This document shows positions 1 to 9,273 of a stretch of 64,000 nucleotides of DNA, in pieces. The notes under the pieces are model-generated. The model was not told where the DNA came from and ran no database searches. It was given only the letters and a program-made list of their open reading frames with translations. The first letter of the stretch is position 1, and each line of letters opens with the position of its first letter. The position numbers were made by a program, and so were the translations under genes. The stretch comes from Paracoccus aestuarii (GTDB lineage Bacteria; Pseudomonadota; Alphaproteobacteria; Rhodobacterales; Rhodobacteraceae): the NCBI RefSeq assembly GCF_028553885.1, contig NZ_CP067169.1, forward strand, positions 1,941,501-2,005,500, in the 5' to 3' direction.

Positions 1-463
1 TCCGCAGATGCTCGGCCCCGAAATCCGCGATGACCTGCGTCCCCGAGGCATGGATGTTGGCCAAAGTCCCCCCGGTCCCCGCCAGATCGCGGATGCGGGC
101 CAGCACCTCGGGCGGCAGCGCGGGGTTGGCATCGGGGAAATAGGTCCAGTCCCACGGGACCGGCAGGCCCGCGATCTCCCAATGGCCGGAGGGGGTGTCC
201 TTGCCGCGCGACAGTTCGGTCGCGGCCCCCCAGAGGCCCCGCGGCGCGGCGCCCAGCCCGCGCGGCGTCAGCCCGGAGGCCAGATGCAGCGCCGCCCCCA
301 GCCCCAGCCCGTCCAGCACAGGCATGGACAAGGGCCGCGCGGCGTCGATATGGCCCAAGGTGTTAGCGCCGGTATCGGGGCGGCCATCGTTGAAATAGGC
401 ATCCGCATCGGGCGCGCCGCCAATGCCCACGCTGTCCATCACGATCAGGAAGGCGCGGCTCAT
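1..463 (-). CDS. deoB: Phosphopentomutase DeoB, C-terminal part cut by window edge
   Basis: Interconverts ribose/deoxyribose 1- and 5-phosphates, the step after nucleoside phosphorolysis. About 154 N-terminal residues are present; the family is about 400 residues, so most of the protein lies beyond base 1. The start reads MSRAFLIVMDSVGIGGAPDA, with the Asp-Ser of the metal-binding and catalytic site of the alkaline-phosphatase superfamily, followed by a GKDTPSGHWE block typical of DeoB. The ATG overlaps the deoA TGA by 4 nt (ATGA), so it is probably translationally coupled as the last known gene of a cdd-deoA-deoB operon. Identification is firm; nothing can be said of the C-terminus. Confidence 0.93.
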   Translation of the reverse strand, partial: MSRAFLIVMDSVGIGGAPDADAYFNDGRPDTGANTLGHIDAARPLSMPVLDGLGLGAALHLASGLTPRGLGAAPRGLWGAATELSRGKDTPSGHWEIAGLPVPWDWTYFPDANPALPPEVLARIRDLAGTGGTLANIHASGTQVIADFGAEHLR

Positions 464-1740
464 GGCGCGATCCGGTCGCGGATCAGGGGCCCCGGGGCGG
501 CATCGCCCAAGGCATAGGCGGCCTGGACGGCGGCGACGGCCACCTGGGCCGCGGTGTCGTCGGCGGCATGGACCATGGCCAGCGGCGCATCGGGCCCGAC
601 CGCATCGCCCAGCTTGGCCAGGCGGTCCAGCCCCACCCGCGGGTCGATCGCCTCGGAGGCGCGCACCCGCCCGCCGCCAAGCGCCAGCACCGCATGGCCG
701 AGCGCGGTGACGTCGATGCGCCCCACCCGACCTTGGGGCGCGGGGACGGGAACGGTGACCGGGGCGCGGGCCAGATGCGCCTCGGGCCGGTCGATCAGGT
801 CGCGCGGCCCGCCCTGGGCCGCGACCATACGGCCGAAGATCTCGGCGGGCTGGCCGCCATCCAGAGCCGCCTCCAACCCCTCGGGGGATTGTCCGACCAA
901 GGCCAGCGCCTCGGCGGCCAAGGCCAGGGTCAGGTCCCGCAGGGCCCCCGGCGCACCGCGCAGGGTGGCGATCGCCTCGGCCACCTCCAGCGCGTTGCCG
1001 GCGCTGCGGGCCAGGGGCTGATCCATGTCGGTGATCAGCGCCGTGGTGCGGCAGCCCGCGCCGTTCGCCGTCTCGACCAGCGCCTGCGCCAAGCGTCCGG
1101 CGCTGTCGGGCTTCTTCAGGATCGCGCCGGAGCCTGCCTTCACGTCCAGAACCAGCGCGTCCAGCCCCGCGGCCAGCTTCTTGGACAGGATCGAGGCGGT
1201 GATCAGGTCGATGGATTCCACCGTCCCCGATTCGTCGCGGATGCCGTAGAGCCTGCGATCCGCCGGCGCCACATCCCCCGTGGCCGAGACGATCGCGCAG
1301 CCCACCTGACGCACGATGCGGCGGAACTCCTCCTCGGGCAGGTCGCAGCGATAGCCGGGGATCGCCTCCAGCTTGTCCAGCGTGCCGCCGGTATGGCCCA
1401 GCCCGCGCCCGGAGATCATCGGCACGAAGCAGCCCCGCGCCGCCAGCAGCGGCGCCAGGACCAGCGATACCGTGTCGCCGATGCCGCCGGTCGAATGCTT
1501 GTCCACGACCGGGCCGGACAGGTCCCATTGCAGCACATGGCCCGAATCGCGCATCGCCCGGGTCAGCGCCACGCGCCCCGCGGGGCCGGTGCCGCGCGTC
1601 AGCACCGCCATCGCGAAGGCCCCCGCCTGCGCATCGCTGACCGACCCGTCCGCCAGCCCCTGCGCGATCAGCGCGGCGCCCGGGCCGTCCAGGCCGCGCC
1701 CGTCGCGGATCGCGGCGATCACCGGTCGCGGATCGGTCAT
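460..1740 (-). CDS. deoA: Thymidine phosphorylase
   Basis: Phosphorolyses thymidine and deoxyuridine to base plus deoxyribose 1-phosphate in the cytoplasm; the sugar phosphate goes to DeoB, encoded next. The 426 residues match the family (about 440). The phosphate-binding signature KHSTGGIGDTVSL starts at Lys81, and the SKKLAAG / DVKAGSGA blocks of the pyrimidine-phosphorylase fold follow. The N-terminal helical domain (RDGRGLDGPGAALIAQGLADG) is intact. The start overlaps the cdd stop by 4 nt and the stop overlaps deoB by 4 nt, indicating one polycistronic salvage operon. The C-terminal domain is rather Ala/Gly-rich but complete. Confidence 0.95.
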   Translation of the reverse strand: MTDPRPVIAAIRDGRGLDGPGAALIAQGLADGSVSDAQAGAFAMAVLTRGTGPAGRVALTRAMRDSGHVLQWDLSGPVVDKHSTGGIGDTVSLVLAPLLAARGCFVPMISGRGLGHTGGTLDKLEAIPGYRCDLPEEEFRRIVRQVGCAIVSATGDVAPADRRLYGIRDESGTVESIDLITASILSKKLAAGLDALVLDVKAGSGAILKKPDSAGRLAQALVETANGAGCRTTALITDMDQPLARSAGNALEVAEAIATLRGAPGALRDLTLALAAEALALVGQSPEGLEAALDGGQPAEIFGRMVAAQGGPRDLIDRPEAHLARAPVTVPVPAPQGRVGRIDVTALGHAVLALGGGRVRASEAIDPRVGLDRLAKLGDAVGPDAPLAMVHAADDTAAQVAVAAVQAAYALGDAAPGPLIRDRIAP

Positions 1741-2129
1741 GTGCGCGCCATGTGGCCCGCGTCGAAGCGCCCGGGCAGCAGCTCGCCGATGGTGGTCCGC
1801 GTCTCGGCCCCGTCGGTGGTGGCCAGCAGGACCGGAACGTCACCCGCGCCGAATTCCGCCAGCTTCTGGCGGCAGCCGCCGCAGGGGGGCACCGGGGTCG
1901 GGCTGTCGGCGATGACGGCGACCTCGATCAGCTGCGTCTCGCCCGCCGCGACCATGGCGGCGATGGCGCCGGCCTCGGCGCAGGTGCCTTCGGGATAGGC
2001 CACGTTCTCGACGTTGCAGCCGCGATAGACCGCGCCCGAGGCCCCGCGGATCGCCGCGCCGACCTTGAATTTCGAATAGGGCACCCAGGCCCGTTCGCGC
2101 ACTTCGCGTGCCGCTTCCAGCAATGACAT
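1737..2129 (-). CDS. cdd: Cytidine deaminase
   Basis: Deaminates cytidine and deoxycytidine to uridine and deoxyuridine. It has 130 residues, the length of the small homotetrameric class. Zinc ligands and catalytic glutamate are visible: TCAEAGAI (Cys50, Glu52) and PPCGGCRQK (Cys83, Cys86). I chose the ATG at 2129 because it gives the normal MSLLEAAREV start and has GGGGA about 6 nt upstream; the frame stays open 90 nt further but without homology-like sequence. First gene of the cdd-deoA-deoB operon, with its promoter in the cdd-maeB divergent gap, which also holds a palindrome. Confidence 0.95.
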   Translation of the reverse strand: MSLLEAAREVRERAWVPYSKFKVGAAIRGASGAVYRGCNVENVAYPEGTCAEAGAIAAMVAAGETQLIEVAVIADSPTPVPPCGGCRQKLAEFGAGDVPVLLATTDGAETRTTIGELLPGRFDAGHMART

Positions 2130-2221
2130 GGTGAATCCCCGCTCTGTCTCGACGGGTAATCTGCGCCCGTCGCGCGCCCGGTGCAAGCGCCCGCGATCCC
2201 GTCTGTTCCCCGACGTCAATA

Positions 2222-2239
2222 TGGTTTAACGGTAAACCA
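2222..2239. promoter_or_regulatory. 18-bp inverted repeat between cdd and maeB
   Basis: Perfect 7-bp arms TGGTTTA and TAAACCA flank a 4-bp centre. It lies 23 bp before the maeB ATG and 92 bp from the cdd ATG, in the only regulatory gap of this divergent pair. The size and symmetry suit a dimeric repressor such as a GntR-, LacI- or TetR-family protein; which one, and which gene it controls, cannot be read from sequence. Position close to maeB favours maeB. Confidence 0.45.
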
Positions 2240-2261
2240 ATTTCGAAACGTGGGGGCAGAG

Positions 2262-4541
2262 ATGGACGACCGCAGGCAGGACAGCGCACGCCAGGCAGCA
2301 CTGGATTATCACGAATTTCCCCGCCCCGGTAAGCTGGAGATCCGCGCCACCAAGCCCATGGCGAACGGCCGCGACCTGGCCCGCGCCTATTCCCCCGGCG
2401 TGGCCGAGGCCTGCCTGGAGATCAAGGCCGACCCCTCGACCGCCGCGCGCTATACCACCAAGGGCAACCTGGTGGCCGTCATCAGTAACGGCACGGCCGT
2501 GCTGGGCCTGGGCAATATCGGCGCGCTGGCCTCCAAGCCGGTGATGGAGGGCAAGGCGGTCCTGTTCAAGAAATTCGCCAATATCGACTGTTTCGACATC
2601 GAGGTGAACGAGCCCGACCCCGAAAAGCTGGCCGATATCGTCTGCGCGCTGGAGCCGACCTTCGGCGCGGTGAACCTGGAGGATATCAAGGCCCCCGACT
2701 GCTTCATCGTCGAACGCATCTGCCGCGAGCGCATGAACATCCCGGTCTTTCACGACGACCAGCACGGCACCGCCATTGTGGTGGGCGCGGCCGCGACCAA
2801 CGCGCTGCGCATCGCGGGCAAGCGGTTCGAGGATATCCGGATCGTCTCGACGGGGGGCGGGGCGGCGGGCATCGCCTGCCTGGACATGCTGCTGAAGCTG
2901 GGCGTCAAGCGCGAGAACGTCTGGCTGTGTGACATCCACGGCCTGGTCCATGAGGGCCGCGAGATCGACATGAACCCGCAGAAGGCCGCCTATGCCCAGG
3001 CCTCCGACAAACGGACCCTGGCCGAGGTCATCGACGGCGCCGACCTGTTCCTGGGCCTGTCCGGCCCCGGCGTCCTGACGCCCGAGATGGTCGCCCGCAT
3101 GGCGTCGCGCCCGATCATCTTCGCGCTGGCGAACCCGAACCCCGAGATCGATCCGGAGGCGGCCCGCGCCGTCGCCCCCGACGCGATCATCGCCACCGGC
3201 CGCAGCGATTTCCCGAACCAGGTCAACAATGTCCTGTGCTTCCCCTTCATCTTCCGCGGCGCGCTGGATGTGGGCGCGACCACCATCAACGACGAGATGA
3301 AGATCGCCTGCATCGAGGGCATCGCGGCCCTGGCCCGCGCCACCACCGCCGCCGAGGCCGCCGCCGCCTATCGCGGCGAGACGCTGACCTTCGGCGCCGA
3401 CTACCTGATCCCCAAGCCCTTCGATCCGCGGCTGATGGGCGTCGTCTCCAGCGCGGTCGCCCGTGCCGCGATGGAGACGGGTGTGGCGACCCGCCCCCTG
3501 GACGACATGGCCGCCTATAAGCAGAAGCTGGACGGGTCGGTCTTCCGCTCGGCGCTGATCATGCGCCCGGTCTTCGAGGCCGCCGCCACCACCGAACGCC
3601 GCATCGTCTTTGCCGAGGGCGAGGATGAGCGCGTCCTGCGCGCCGCCAACGCCATGCTGGAAGAGACGACCGACGTCCCCATCCTGATCGGCCGCCCCGA
3701 GGTCATCGCCATGCGCGCCGAACGCGCGGGCCTGCCCATCCGCCCCGAGCGCGACTTCGAGATCGTGAACCCCGAGAACGACCCCCGATACCGCGATTAC
3801 TGGGAGACGTATCACGGCCTGATGGCCCGCCGCGGCGTCAGCCCCGACATCGCCCGCGCGATCATGCGCACCAACACCACCGCCATCGGCGCCGTGATGG
3901 TCCATCGCGACGAGGCCGACAGCCTGATCTGCGGCACCTTCGGGCAATACAGTTGGCATCTGCAATATGTCCGCCAGGTCTTGGCCCGCGACGGGCTGCA
4001 TCCGGTGGGCGCGCTGTCGATGATCATCCTGGAGGACGGGCCGCTGTTCATCGCTGACACGCAATGCCACAACGACCCCACACCCCAGCAGGTGATGGAA
4101 ACGGTCGTCGGCGCCGCCCGCCATGTGCGCCGCTTTGGCCTGACGCCCAAGATCGCGCTGTGCAGCCATTCCCAGTTCGGCAACACCGACAGCTATTCGG
4201 GGCGCAAGATGCGCGACGCGCTGGCGATGCTGGACGCGCGCGAGCCGGACTTCATGTATGACGGAGAGATGCATGTCGATGCCGCCCTGGACCCCGACCT
4301 GCGCGAGCGGATCTTCCCCGGATCGCGGCTGCAAGGGGTGGCCAACGTCCTGGTCTTTGCCGGCACCGATGCGGCATCGGGCGTCCGGAACGCGCTGAAG
4401 ATGCGCGCCCAGGGCCTGGAGGTCGGGCCGATCCTGATGGGCATGGGCAACCGCGCGCATATCGTGACGCCCTCGATCACCACGCGGGGCCTGCTGAACA
4501 TGTCGGTGCTGGCCGGCACGCCGGTCAATCACTACGGCTGA
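2262..4541 (+). CDS. maeB: NADP-dependent malic enzyme with phosphotransacetylase-like C-terminus
   Basis: Oxidatively decarboxylates malate to pyruvate, giving NADPH. The 759 residues are the usual length of the MaeB fusion. Residues up to about 430 are the malic-enzyme domain ([13 protein letters not shown] near the start, [10 protein letters not shown], nucleotide-binding [11 protein letters not shown]). The rest is a phosphotransacetylase-like domain, normally regulatory (acetyl-CoA sensing) rather than catalytic in this family. The ATG at 2262 follows GGGGGCAG; the open frame extends 27 codons upstream but through the divergent promoter region. Stands alone, divergent from cdd, with prpE downstream after 179 bp. 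Likely supplies pyruvate and NADPH during growth on C4 acids or propionate. Confidence 0.93.
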   Translation: MDDRRQDSARQAALDYHEFPRPGKLEIRATKPMANGRDLARAYSPGVAEACLEIKADPSTAARYTTKGNLVAVISNGTAVLGLGNIGALASKPVMEGKAVLFKKFANIDCFDIEVNEPDPEKLADIVCALEPTFGAVNLEDIKAPDCFIVERICRERMNIPVFHDDQHGTAIVVGAAATNALRIAGKRFEDIRIVSTGGGAAGIACLDMLLKLGVKRENVWLCDIHGLVHEGREIDMNPQKAAYAQASDKRTLAEVIDGADLFLGLSGPGVLTPEMVARMASRPIIFALANPNPEIDPEAARAVAPDAIIATGRSDFPNQVNNVLCFPFIFRGALDVGATTINDEMKIACIEGIAALARATTAAEAAAAYRGETLTFGADYLIPKPFDPRLMGVVSSAVARAAMETGVATRPLDDMAAYKQKLDGSVFRSALIMRPVFEAAATTERRIVFAEGEDERVLRAANAMLEETTDVPILIGRPEVIAMRAERAGLPIRPERDFEIVNPENDPRYRDYWETYHGLMARRGVSPDIARAIMRTNTTAIGAVMVHRDEADSLICGTFGQYSWHLQYVRQVLARDGLHPVGALSMIILEDGPLFIADTQCHNDPTPQQVMETVVGAARHVRRFGLTPKIALCSHSQFGNTDSYSGRKMRDALAMLDAREPDFMYDGEMHVDAALDPDLRERIFPGSRLQGVANVLVFAGTDAASGVRNALKMRAQGLEVGPILMGMGNRAHIVTPSITTRGLLNMSVLAGTPVNHYG

Positions 4542-4553
4542 TTCGGCCGGGAT

Positions 4554-4610
4554 TTTGCAAATACTGCGGTGCGGCAAAGGGCGATTTTGCGGCGCCGTGG
4601 GCTTTGCAAA
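4554..4610 (+). promoter_or_regulatory. TTTGCAAA operator array upstream of prpE
   Basis: Two perfect TTTGCAAA palindromes (4554-4561 and 4603-4610), centres 49 bp apart, bracket two inward-facing degenerate half-sites (GCAAA at 4574, TTTGC at 4586). The ScfR/PccR/RamB family of acyl-CoA-responsive regulators is known to recognise TTTGCAAA-type repeats, and PccR controls propionyl-CoA assimilation genes in Rhodobacter. Placement 110-165 bp before the prpE start fits an operator; the regulator gene is not in this window. Confidence 0.6.
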
Positions 4611-4720
4611 CCTGCGTCCCATAATTCTGCTAATCCGCCCCGGCATCGCGCGCTAACAAGGTTGCGCGAACCCCCTTCCGCTGCGTAACAATCCCCCAGC
4701 TTCTTTGGGAGGGGGGTTCC

Positions 4721-6616
4721 ATGTCCTATCAACAGCTTTATGCCCGGTGGCGCGACGACCCGGAGGCCTTCTGGACCCAGGCCGCCCGGGCCATCGATTG
4801 GGACCGCCCCGCCAGCCGCGCCTATTTCGATCAGGGACCCGCCGGGGAATGGTTCGCCGACGGCATGGTGAATGCCTGCTGGAACGCCATCGACCGCCAT
4901 GTGGCGGCGGGCCATGGCGACCGGCTGGCGGTGATCCATGACAGCCCGATGACGGACAGCGTCACGCGCCTGACCTATGGCGAATTGCAGGACCGTGTGG
5001 CGCGTCTTGCCGGGGTCATGGCGGCGCGCGGCATCGCCAAGGGCGACCGGGTCATCATCTACATGCCGATGATCCCCGAGGCGCTGGAGGCGATGCTGGC
5101 CTGCGCGCGGATCGGCGCGATCCATTCCGTGGTCTTCGGCGGTTTTGCGGCGCATGAGCTGGCGGTGCGCATCGACGATGCCCGCCCCCGCGCCATCCTG
5201 GCCGCCAGCTGCGGGCTGGAGCCGGGGCGCACCGTCGCCTACAAGCCGTTGATGGACCGCGCCATCGACGAGGCGGCGCACAAGCCCGACTTCACCATCG
5301 TCCTGCAGCGCCCCGAATGCGCGGCGCAGATGACCGCCGGGCGCGACCTGGACTGGACCGAAGCGGTCGCCGCCGCCACCCCCGCCGATTGCGTCCCGGT
5401 CGAGGGCAACCATCCGGCCTATATCCTCTATACCTCGGGGACGACGGGCCAGCCCAAGGGCGTGGTGCGCCATACCGGCGGCCATCTGGTGGCCTTGGCC
5501 TGGAGCGTGCCGAATATCTATGGGATCGGGCCGGGAGACGTCTTCTGGGTCGCATCCGACGTGGGCTGGGTCGTGGGGCACAGCTATATCGTCTATGGTC
5601 CGCTGATCGCGGGGGCCACCACGGTGATCTTCGAGGGCAAGCCCGTGGGCACGCCCGATGCGGGCACCTTCTGGCGGGTGATCGCGGATCACAAGGTCAA
5701 GTCCTTCTTCACCGCCCCCACCGCCATCCGCGCCGTCAAGCGCGAGGATCCCGAGGGCAGCCTGGTCGCGCGCCACCACCTGTCATCGCTGCAGGCGCTG
5801 TTTTTGGCGGGCGAGCGTGCCGATCCCGACACCGTGGCCTGGGCCGAGGACCGGGTGAAGGTTCCCGTGATCGACCATTGGTGGCAGACCGAGACCGGCT
5901 GGCCCATCGCCGCTAACCCCTTCGGGGTCGAGATGATGGCCGTCAAGAAGGGCAGCCCGACCGTGCCCATGCCCGGCTATGACGTGCAGGTCCTGGACGA
6001 GGCCGGCCAACCCGTGGCCCCCGGCACGCTCGGCGCCATCGCCATCAAGCTGCCCCTGCCGCCGGGCACCCTGCCCACGCTGTGGCAGGCCGAGGACCGG
6101 TTCCGCCGCGCCTATCTGGACCATTTCCCGGGCTTCTACGAGACGGGCGATGCGGGCTATATCGACGAGGACGGCTATGTCTGGATCATGGCGCGCACGG
6201 ATGACGTGATCAACGTGGCGGGCCACCGCCTGTCGACCGGGGCGATGGAGGAGGTCCTGTCCAGCCACCCGGCGGTCGCGGAATGCGCGGTGATCGGCGT
6301 GGCCGATCCGCTGAAGGGTCAGGCGCCCTTGGGCCTTCTGTGCCTGAAGAAGGGGGTCGAGACGGACCCCGCCCAGATCACCGCCGAGGTCGTGCGCATG
6401 GTCCGCGACCGCATCGGGCCGGTCGCGGCCTTCAAGACGGCCTGCGTGGTGGACCGGCTGCCCAAGACACGCTCGGGCAAGATCCTGCGCGCGACGATGG
6501 CGAAGATCGCCGATGGCGAGGCGGTCAAGGCGCCCGCGACCATCGACGATCCGGCGATCCTGGACGAGGTGCGGGCGGCGCTGGCCGGGGTCGGCTATCC
6601 GATGGGGTCGGTGTAG
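4721..6616 (+). CDS. prpE: Propionyl-CoA synthetase (AMP-forming)
   Basis: Activates propionate to propionyl-CoA via an acyl-adenylate. At 631 residues it has PrpE length, and the opening MSYQQLYARWRDDPEAFW followed by IDWDRPASRAYFDQG is of the propionate rather than the acetate-CoA ligase (Acs) type. It shows the ACS N-terminal domain, the ATP loop YTSGTTGQPKG near residue 236, the W-W-Q-T-E-T block, and the C-terminal motif LPKTRSGKILR with catalytic Lys587, the usual reversible acetylation site. GGGAGGGGGG lies just before the ATG. The TTTGCAAA array upstream supports propionate-responsive control. Short-chain specificity between propionate and acetate cannot be proven here. Confidence 0.88.
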   Translation: MSYQQLYARWRDDPEAFWTQAARAIDWDRPASRAYFDQGPAGEWFADGMVNACWNAIDRHVAAGHGDRLAVIHDSPMTDSVTRLTYGELQDRVARLAGVMAARGIAKGDRVIIYMPMIPEALEAMLACARIGAIHSVVFGGFAAHELAVRIDDARPRAILAASCGLEPGRTVAYKPLMDRAIDEAAHKPDFTIVLQRPECAAQMTAGRDLDWTEAVAAATPADCVPVEGNHPAYILYTSGTTGQPKGVVRHTGGHLVALAWSVPNIYGIGPGDVFWVASDVGWVVGHSYIVYGPLIAGATTVIFEGKPVGTPDAGTFWRVIADHKVKSFFTAPTAIRAVKREDPEGSLVARHHLSSLQALFLAGERADPDTVAWAEDRVKVPVIDHWWQTETGWPIAANPFGVEMMAVKKGSPTVPMPGYDVQVLDEAGQPVAPGTLGAIAIKLPLPPGTLPTLWQAEDRFRRAYLDHFPGFYETGDAGYIDEDGYVWIMARTDDVINVAGHRLSTGAMEEVLSSHPAVAECAVIGVADPLKGQAPLGLLCLKKGVETDPAQITAEVVRMVRDRIGPVAAFKTACVVDRLPKTRSGKILRATMAKIADGEAVKAPATIDDPAILDEVRAALAGVGYPMGSV

Positions 6617-6679
6617 GGGGGCGCTGCCCCCCATCCCGTTCCGGGATTCCCCCCGGGGTATTTCGGCAACAGAGAAATG
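6616..6679. repeat. REP-like GC hairpin plus GGGGTATTTCGGCAAC segment
   Basis: Between the convergent ends of prpE and aroA lies a GGGGGGC-GCT-GCCCCCC hairpin, then a C/G-rich stretch and GGGGTATTTCGGCAACAGAG. A related block (GGGTATTTGGGCAACGAAG, opposite strand) occurs at 18951-18980. No T-run follows the hairpin, so it is not a standard intrinsic terminator. I read it as a short dispersed intergenic element of the kind common at 3' ends in Rhodobacteraceae. Confidence 0.45.
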
Positions 6680-6682
6680 CCC

Positions 6683-8014
6683 TCAGGCCAGGGCGGCGCC
6701 GAGGCGGGTCATCAGCGGGACGAAATCCGGGAAGGACGTGGTGATCGGTTCGGCATCGTCGATGGTGACCGGTTCTTCGGTCGCCATGCCGAGGACCAGG
6801 AAGGACATGGCGATGCGGTGGTCCAGATGGGTGACGGCATGGCCGCCGCCCGGGACCCGCGCCATGCCGTGCACGGTCATGCTGTCGGGGGTTTCCTCGA
6901 CCGTGACGCCGTTCGCCTCGAGGCCGCGGGCCATGGCGTCGATGCGGTCGCTTTCCTTGACGCGCAGTTCGGAAACGCCGTTCATGACCGTGCTGCCCTC
7001 GGCGAAGCTGGCGATGACCGACAGGATCGGGAATTCGTCGATCATGCTGGCGGCGCGGTCGGCGGGGACGGTCACGCCCTTGAGGGGGCCGTGACGGACC
7101 AGGAGGTCGGCCACCGGCTCGCCCCCCTCCTCGCGCGGGTTTTCGAAGGTGATGTCGGCGCCCATTTCCAGCAGCGTGACATAGAGGCCGTCGCGCGTCG
7201 GGTTGCGGCTGACGCCCGGCACGCGGATCTGCGATCCCGGCACGATCAGGGCGGCAGCGACGGGGAAGGCCGCGCTGGAGGGGTCGCGCGGCACCGCGAC
7301 GGGCTGGGGGCGCAGTTCGGGGCGGCCCTTCAGGGTGATGCGGTGGCCATCGGGAGTGGTCTCGGTGCGGATCTGAGCGCCGAAGCCCGCCAGCATGCGT
7401 TCGGAATGATCGCGCGTGGGTTCGGATTCGATCACCACCGTGTCGCCCGGAGCGTTCAGCCCGGCCAGCAGGATCGCGGACTTGATCTGGGCGCTGGCCA
7501 CTGGCGTGCGATAGGTCAGCGGCACGGGATCGGCGGCGCCTTCGATGGTGATGGGCAGGCGACCGCCTTCGCGTCCGGTGATGCGGGCGCCCAGTTGTTC
7601 CAGCGGGTCCGTCACCCGCGCCATGGGCCGGCGCGACAGGCTGGCATCGCCGGTGAAGGTCACCGCGATCGGCGTCGTGGCCACAGCCCCCATGATCAGC
7701 CGCACGCCGGTCCCGGAATTGCCGCAATCGATCACGTCATCGGGGGCCGAGAAGCCACCCACCCCGACCCCGTGCACCGACCATTCGCCCGGCCCGTGCT
7801 GGGTCACCTGGGCCCCGAGCGCGCGCATCGCGCGGGCCGTGTCCAGCACGTCCTGACCCTCCAGCAGGCCGGTGATCCGCGTCTCGCCCACGGCCATGGC
7901 GCCCAGGATCAGGGCGCGGTGGCTGATCGACTTGTCGCCGGGCACCAAGGCCTCGCCCGTCAGGGGGCCGTGGCGGCGGGCGGTCATCGGACGGGGGTCT
8001 GCGGAATGCGACAT
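6683..8014 (-). CDS. aroA: 3-phosphoshikimate 1-carboxyvinyltransferase (EPSP synthase, CP4-like class)
   Basis: Sixth step of the shikimate pathway: joins phosphoenolpyruvate to shikimate 3-phosphate. It has 443 residues. The start [18 protein letters not shown], the [12 protein letters not shown] loop, the [10 protein letters not shown] segment and the [10 protein letters not shown] block follow Agrobacterium CP4-type (class II) EPSPS closely. Where CP4 has GNAATG (Ala100), this protein reads GNSGTG, with Gly101 at the Ala position. I keep the upstream ATG because CP4 begins the same way and AGGT lies 6 nt before it. Divergent from the AlkD-like gene. Active-site arginine and lysine blocks (LRVKESDR) are intact. 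Confidence 0.95.
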   Translation of the reverse strand: MSHSADPRPMTARRHGPLTGEALVPGDKSISHRALILGAMAVGETRITGLLEGQDVLDTARAMRALGAQVTQHGPGEWSVHGVGVGGFSAPDDVIDCGNSGTGVRLIMGAVATTPIAVTFTGDASLSRRPMARVTDPLEQLGARITGREGGRLPITIEGAADPVPLTYRTPVASAQIKSAILLAGLNAPGDTVVIESEPTRDHSERMLAGFGAQIRTETTPDGHRITLKGRPELRPQPVAVPRDPSSAAFPVAAALIVPGSQIRVPGVSRNPTRDGLYVTLLEMGADITFENPREEGGEPVADLLVRHGPLKGVTVPADRAASMIDEFPILSVIASFAEGSTVMNGVSELRVKESDRIDAMARGLEANGVTVEETPDSMTVHGMARVPGGGHAVTHLDHRIAMSFLVLGMATEEPVTIDDAEPITTSFPDFVPLMTRLGAALA

Positions 8015-8133
8015 GGGCCTACCTCGTGGTTTTCCCGCGCCTTTTAGCCCGGCCGCACCCCGCCTGCCACCATGATCTTGAGAAGGCGGGCCCCAGGCCC
8101 TAGAACGGGGCCCTGATCACACGAGGATGCCCC

Positions 8134-8790
8134 ATGCAGGAATTGGACCGGCTGCGCGCCATGGCCGACCCCGAACGCGCCGCCCGCGACGCCGCCCGTC
8201 ACAAGACCGGGCGCGAGACCCTGGGCCTGGCCCCCGCCGATATCGAGACCTTGGCCCGCGAATGGCGTGAGCGTCACGACCTGGACGGGCGGGTCGCCTT
8301 GGCCCGGGCGCTGTGGGACAGCGACATCCACGACGCCCGCCTGCTGGCCGCGCGGCTGCTGGTCCAGGCGCGGATGCGGCCCGATGACGGGGCGTGGCAG
8401 GCGATCCTGGACTGGGCGCCCCAGATCGACGGGGTCGAGATCGGCGATGCCGTGATGTCGGCGGCCTCGCGGCGGCTGGTGGCCGATCCGGCGCGGATCG
8501 AGGCGTCCGAGGATTGGGCGGGCGACGGATCGCCCTGGCTGCGGCGCGGGGCGCTGATGGCGACCCTGCCTTGGGCCAAGATGAACAACCCCAAGCCCGC
8601 CGACCTGGCGATTCGCGACCGGGTGCTGGATTGGGCGGCCGAATTGGCCCATGACCGCCACGGCGCGGTGCGCCAGGCCGTGCAGACCTGGCTGCGCGAT
8701 CTGGGCAGGCGCGATCCCGACCGGGTGGCGGCATGGCAGCCCGCCCCCCGTCCGGAACCCGAGCCCGAGCCCGACGATCAGAGCCTGTAG
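8134..8790 (+). CDS. AlkD-like HEAT-repeat DNA alkylation repair protein
   Basis: The 218 residues form an all-helical, HEAT-like pattern (RVALARALWDSDIHDARLLA, then SPWLRRGALMATLP) characteristic of the DNA alkylation repair protein family, whose founding member AlkD excises N3- and N7-alkylpurines. The Trp-Leu-Arg-Arg block matches the conserved W-x-R-R segment around the DNA-binding cleft. The C-terminus ends in a Pro/Glu tail (PRPEPEPEPD). It is monocistronic and its last 13 nt overlap the convergent lipoprotein gene. Family assignment is good; whether it is a true glycosylase is not shown. Confidence 0.8.
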   Translation: MQELDRLRAMADPERAARDAARHKTGRETLGLAPADIETLAREWRERHDLDGRVALARALWDSDIHDARLLAARLLVQARMRPDDGAWQAILDWAPQIDGVEIGDAVMSAASRRLVADPARIEASEDWAGDGSPWLRRGALMATLPWAKMNNPKPADLAIRDRVLDWAAELAHDRHGAVRQAVQTWLRDLGRRDPDRVAAWQPAPRPEPEPEPDDQSL

Positions 8791-9273
8791 ACCTCCAGCG
8801 TGGGCAGGTCGGTCAGCGGCACACCCAGCAATTGCAGCGCGGGCAGCGACACCTGGCTGCCCGTCCCGCCCGAGGTCAGGGGGATCAGCTCGACCTGGGC
8901 GGATTTCCCGGTGGCGGGGTTGACGATCCGGCCGGGCGCGCGGGTCTGGACCAGCGGCGTGCGGATCCAGAACCCGCCCTCGGACGGGTTGCCGAGCGAT
9001 CCGATGGTCGTGCCGAGCCGCGTCTCGGCCGCGGCCGGGGCCTGGGCGGCGGCGGCGCGCTGTTCGGGGGTCGTCGTGTCCAGCTGGGCGGGCGTGGCGC
9101 GGGCCGCCGGGCGCGGCGCGGGGGCGCGCGTGACGGCGGTGGCGGCGGCGGTCTGGGCGGCGGTCGCGGGCGTGGCGGGGGCCGGGCGTTCGGTCGTGGT
9201 GCCCGCCATCTGCGTGCAGTAAGCCAGGGCCAGGCCGATTCCCAGGGTCGCGGCAAAGGGGGGACAGGCGCAT
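8778..9273 (-). CDS. Rhodobacteraceae lipoprotein/envelope protein with apparent frameshift after codon 5
   Basis: The ATG at 9273 follows a good AAGGAG and reads MRLSP, then runs out of frame. The hydrophobic signal segment (FAATLGIGLALAYC) and the rest of the protein lie in the next frame. Removing one base from the six-G run at 9258-9263 restores a protein of about 164 residues: signal peptide with a weak lipobox (Leu-Ala-Tyr-Cys), an Ala/Pro/Thr-rich linker, and a conserved C-terminus containing GSLGNPSEGGFWIRTP. Such proteins are often mislabelled D-galactarate dehydratase in Rhodobacteraceae; no enzyme motif is present. It could be a sequencing error, a phase-variable tract or a recent mutation. 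Confidence 0.62.

Noticed and set aside
4542..4720. Attenuator or terminator between maeB and prpE
   Set aside because: No stem followed by a T-run; the structured part is explained by the TTTGCAAA operator sites.
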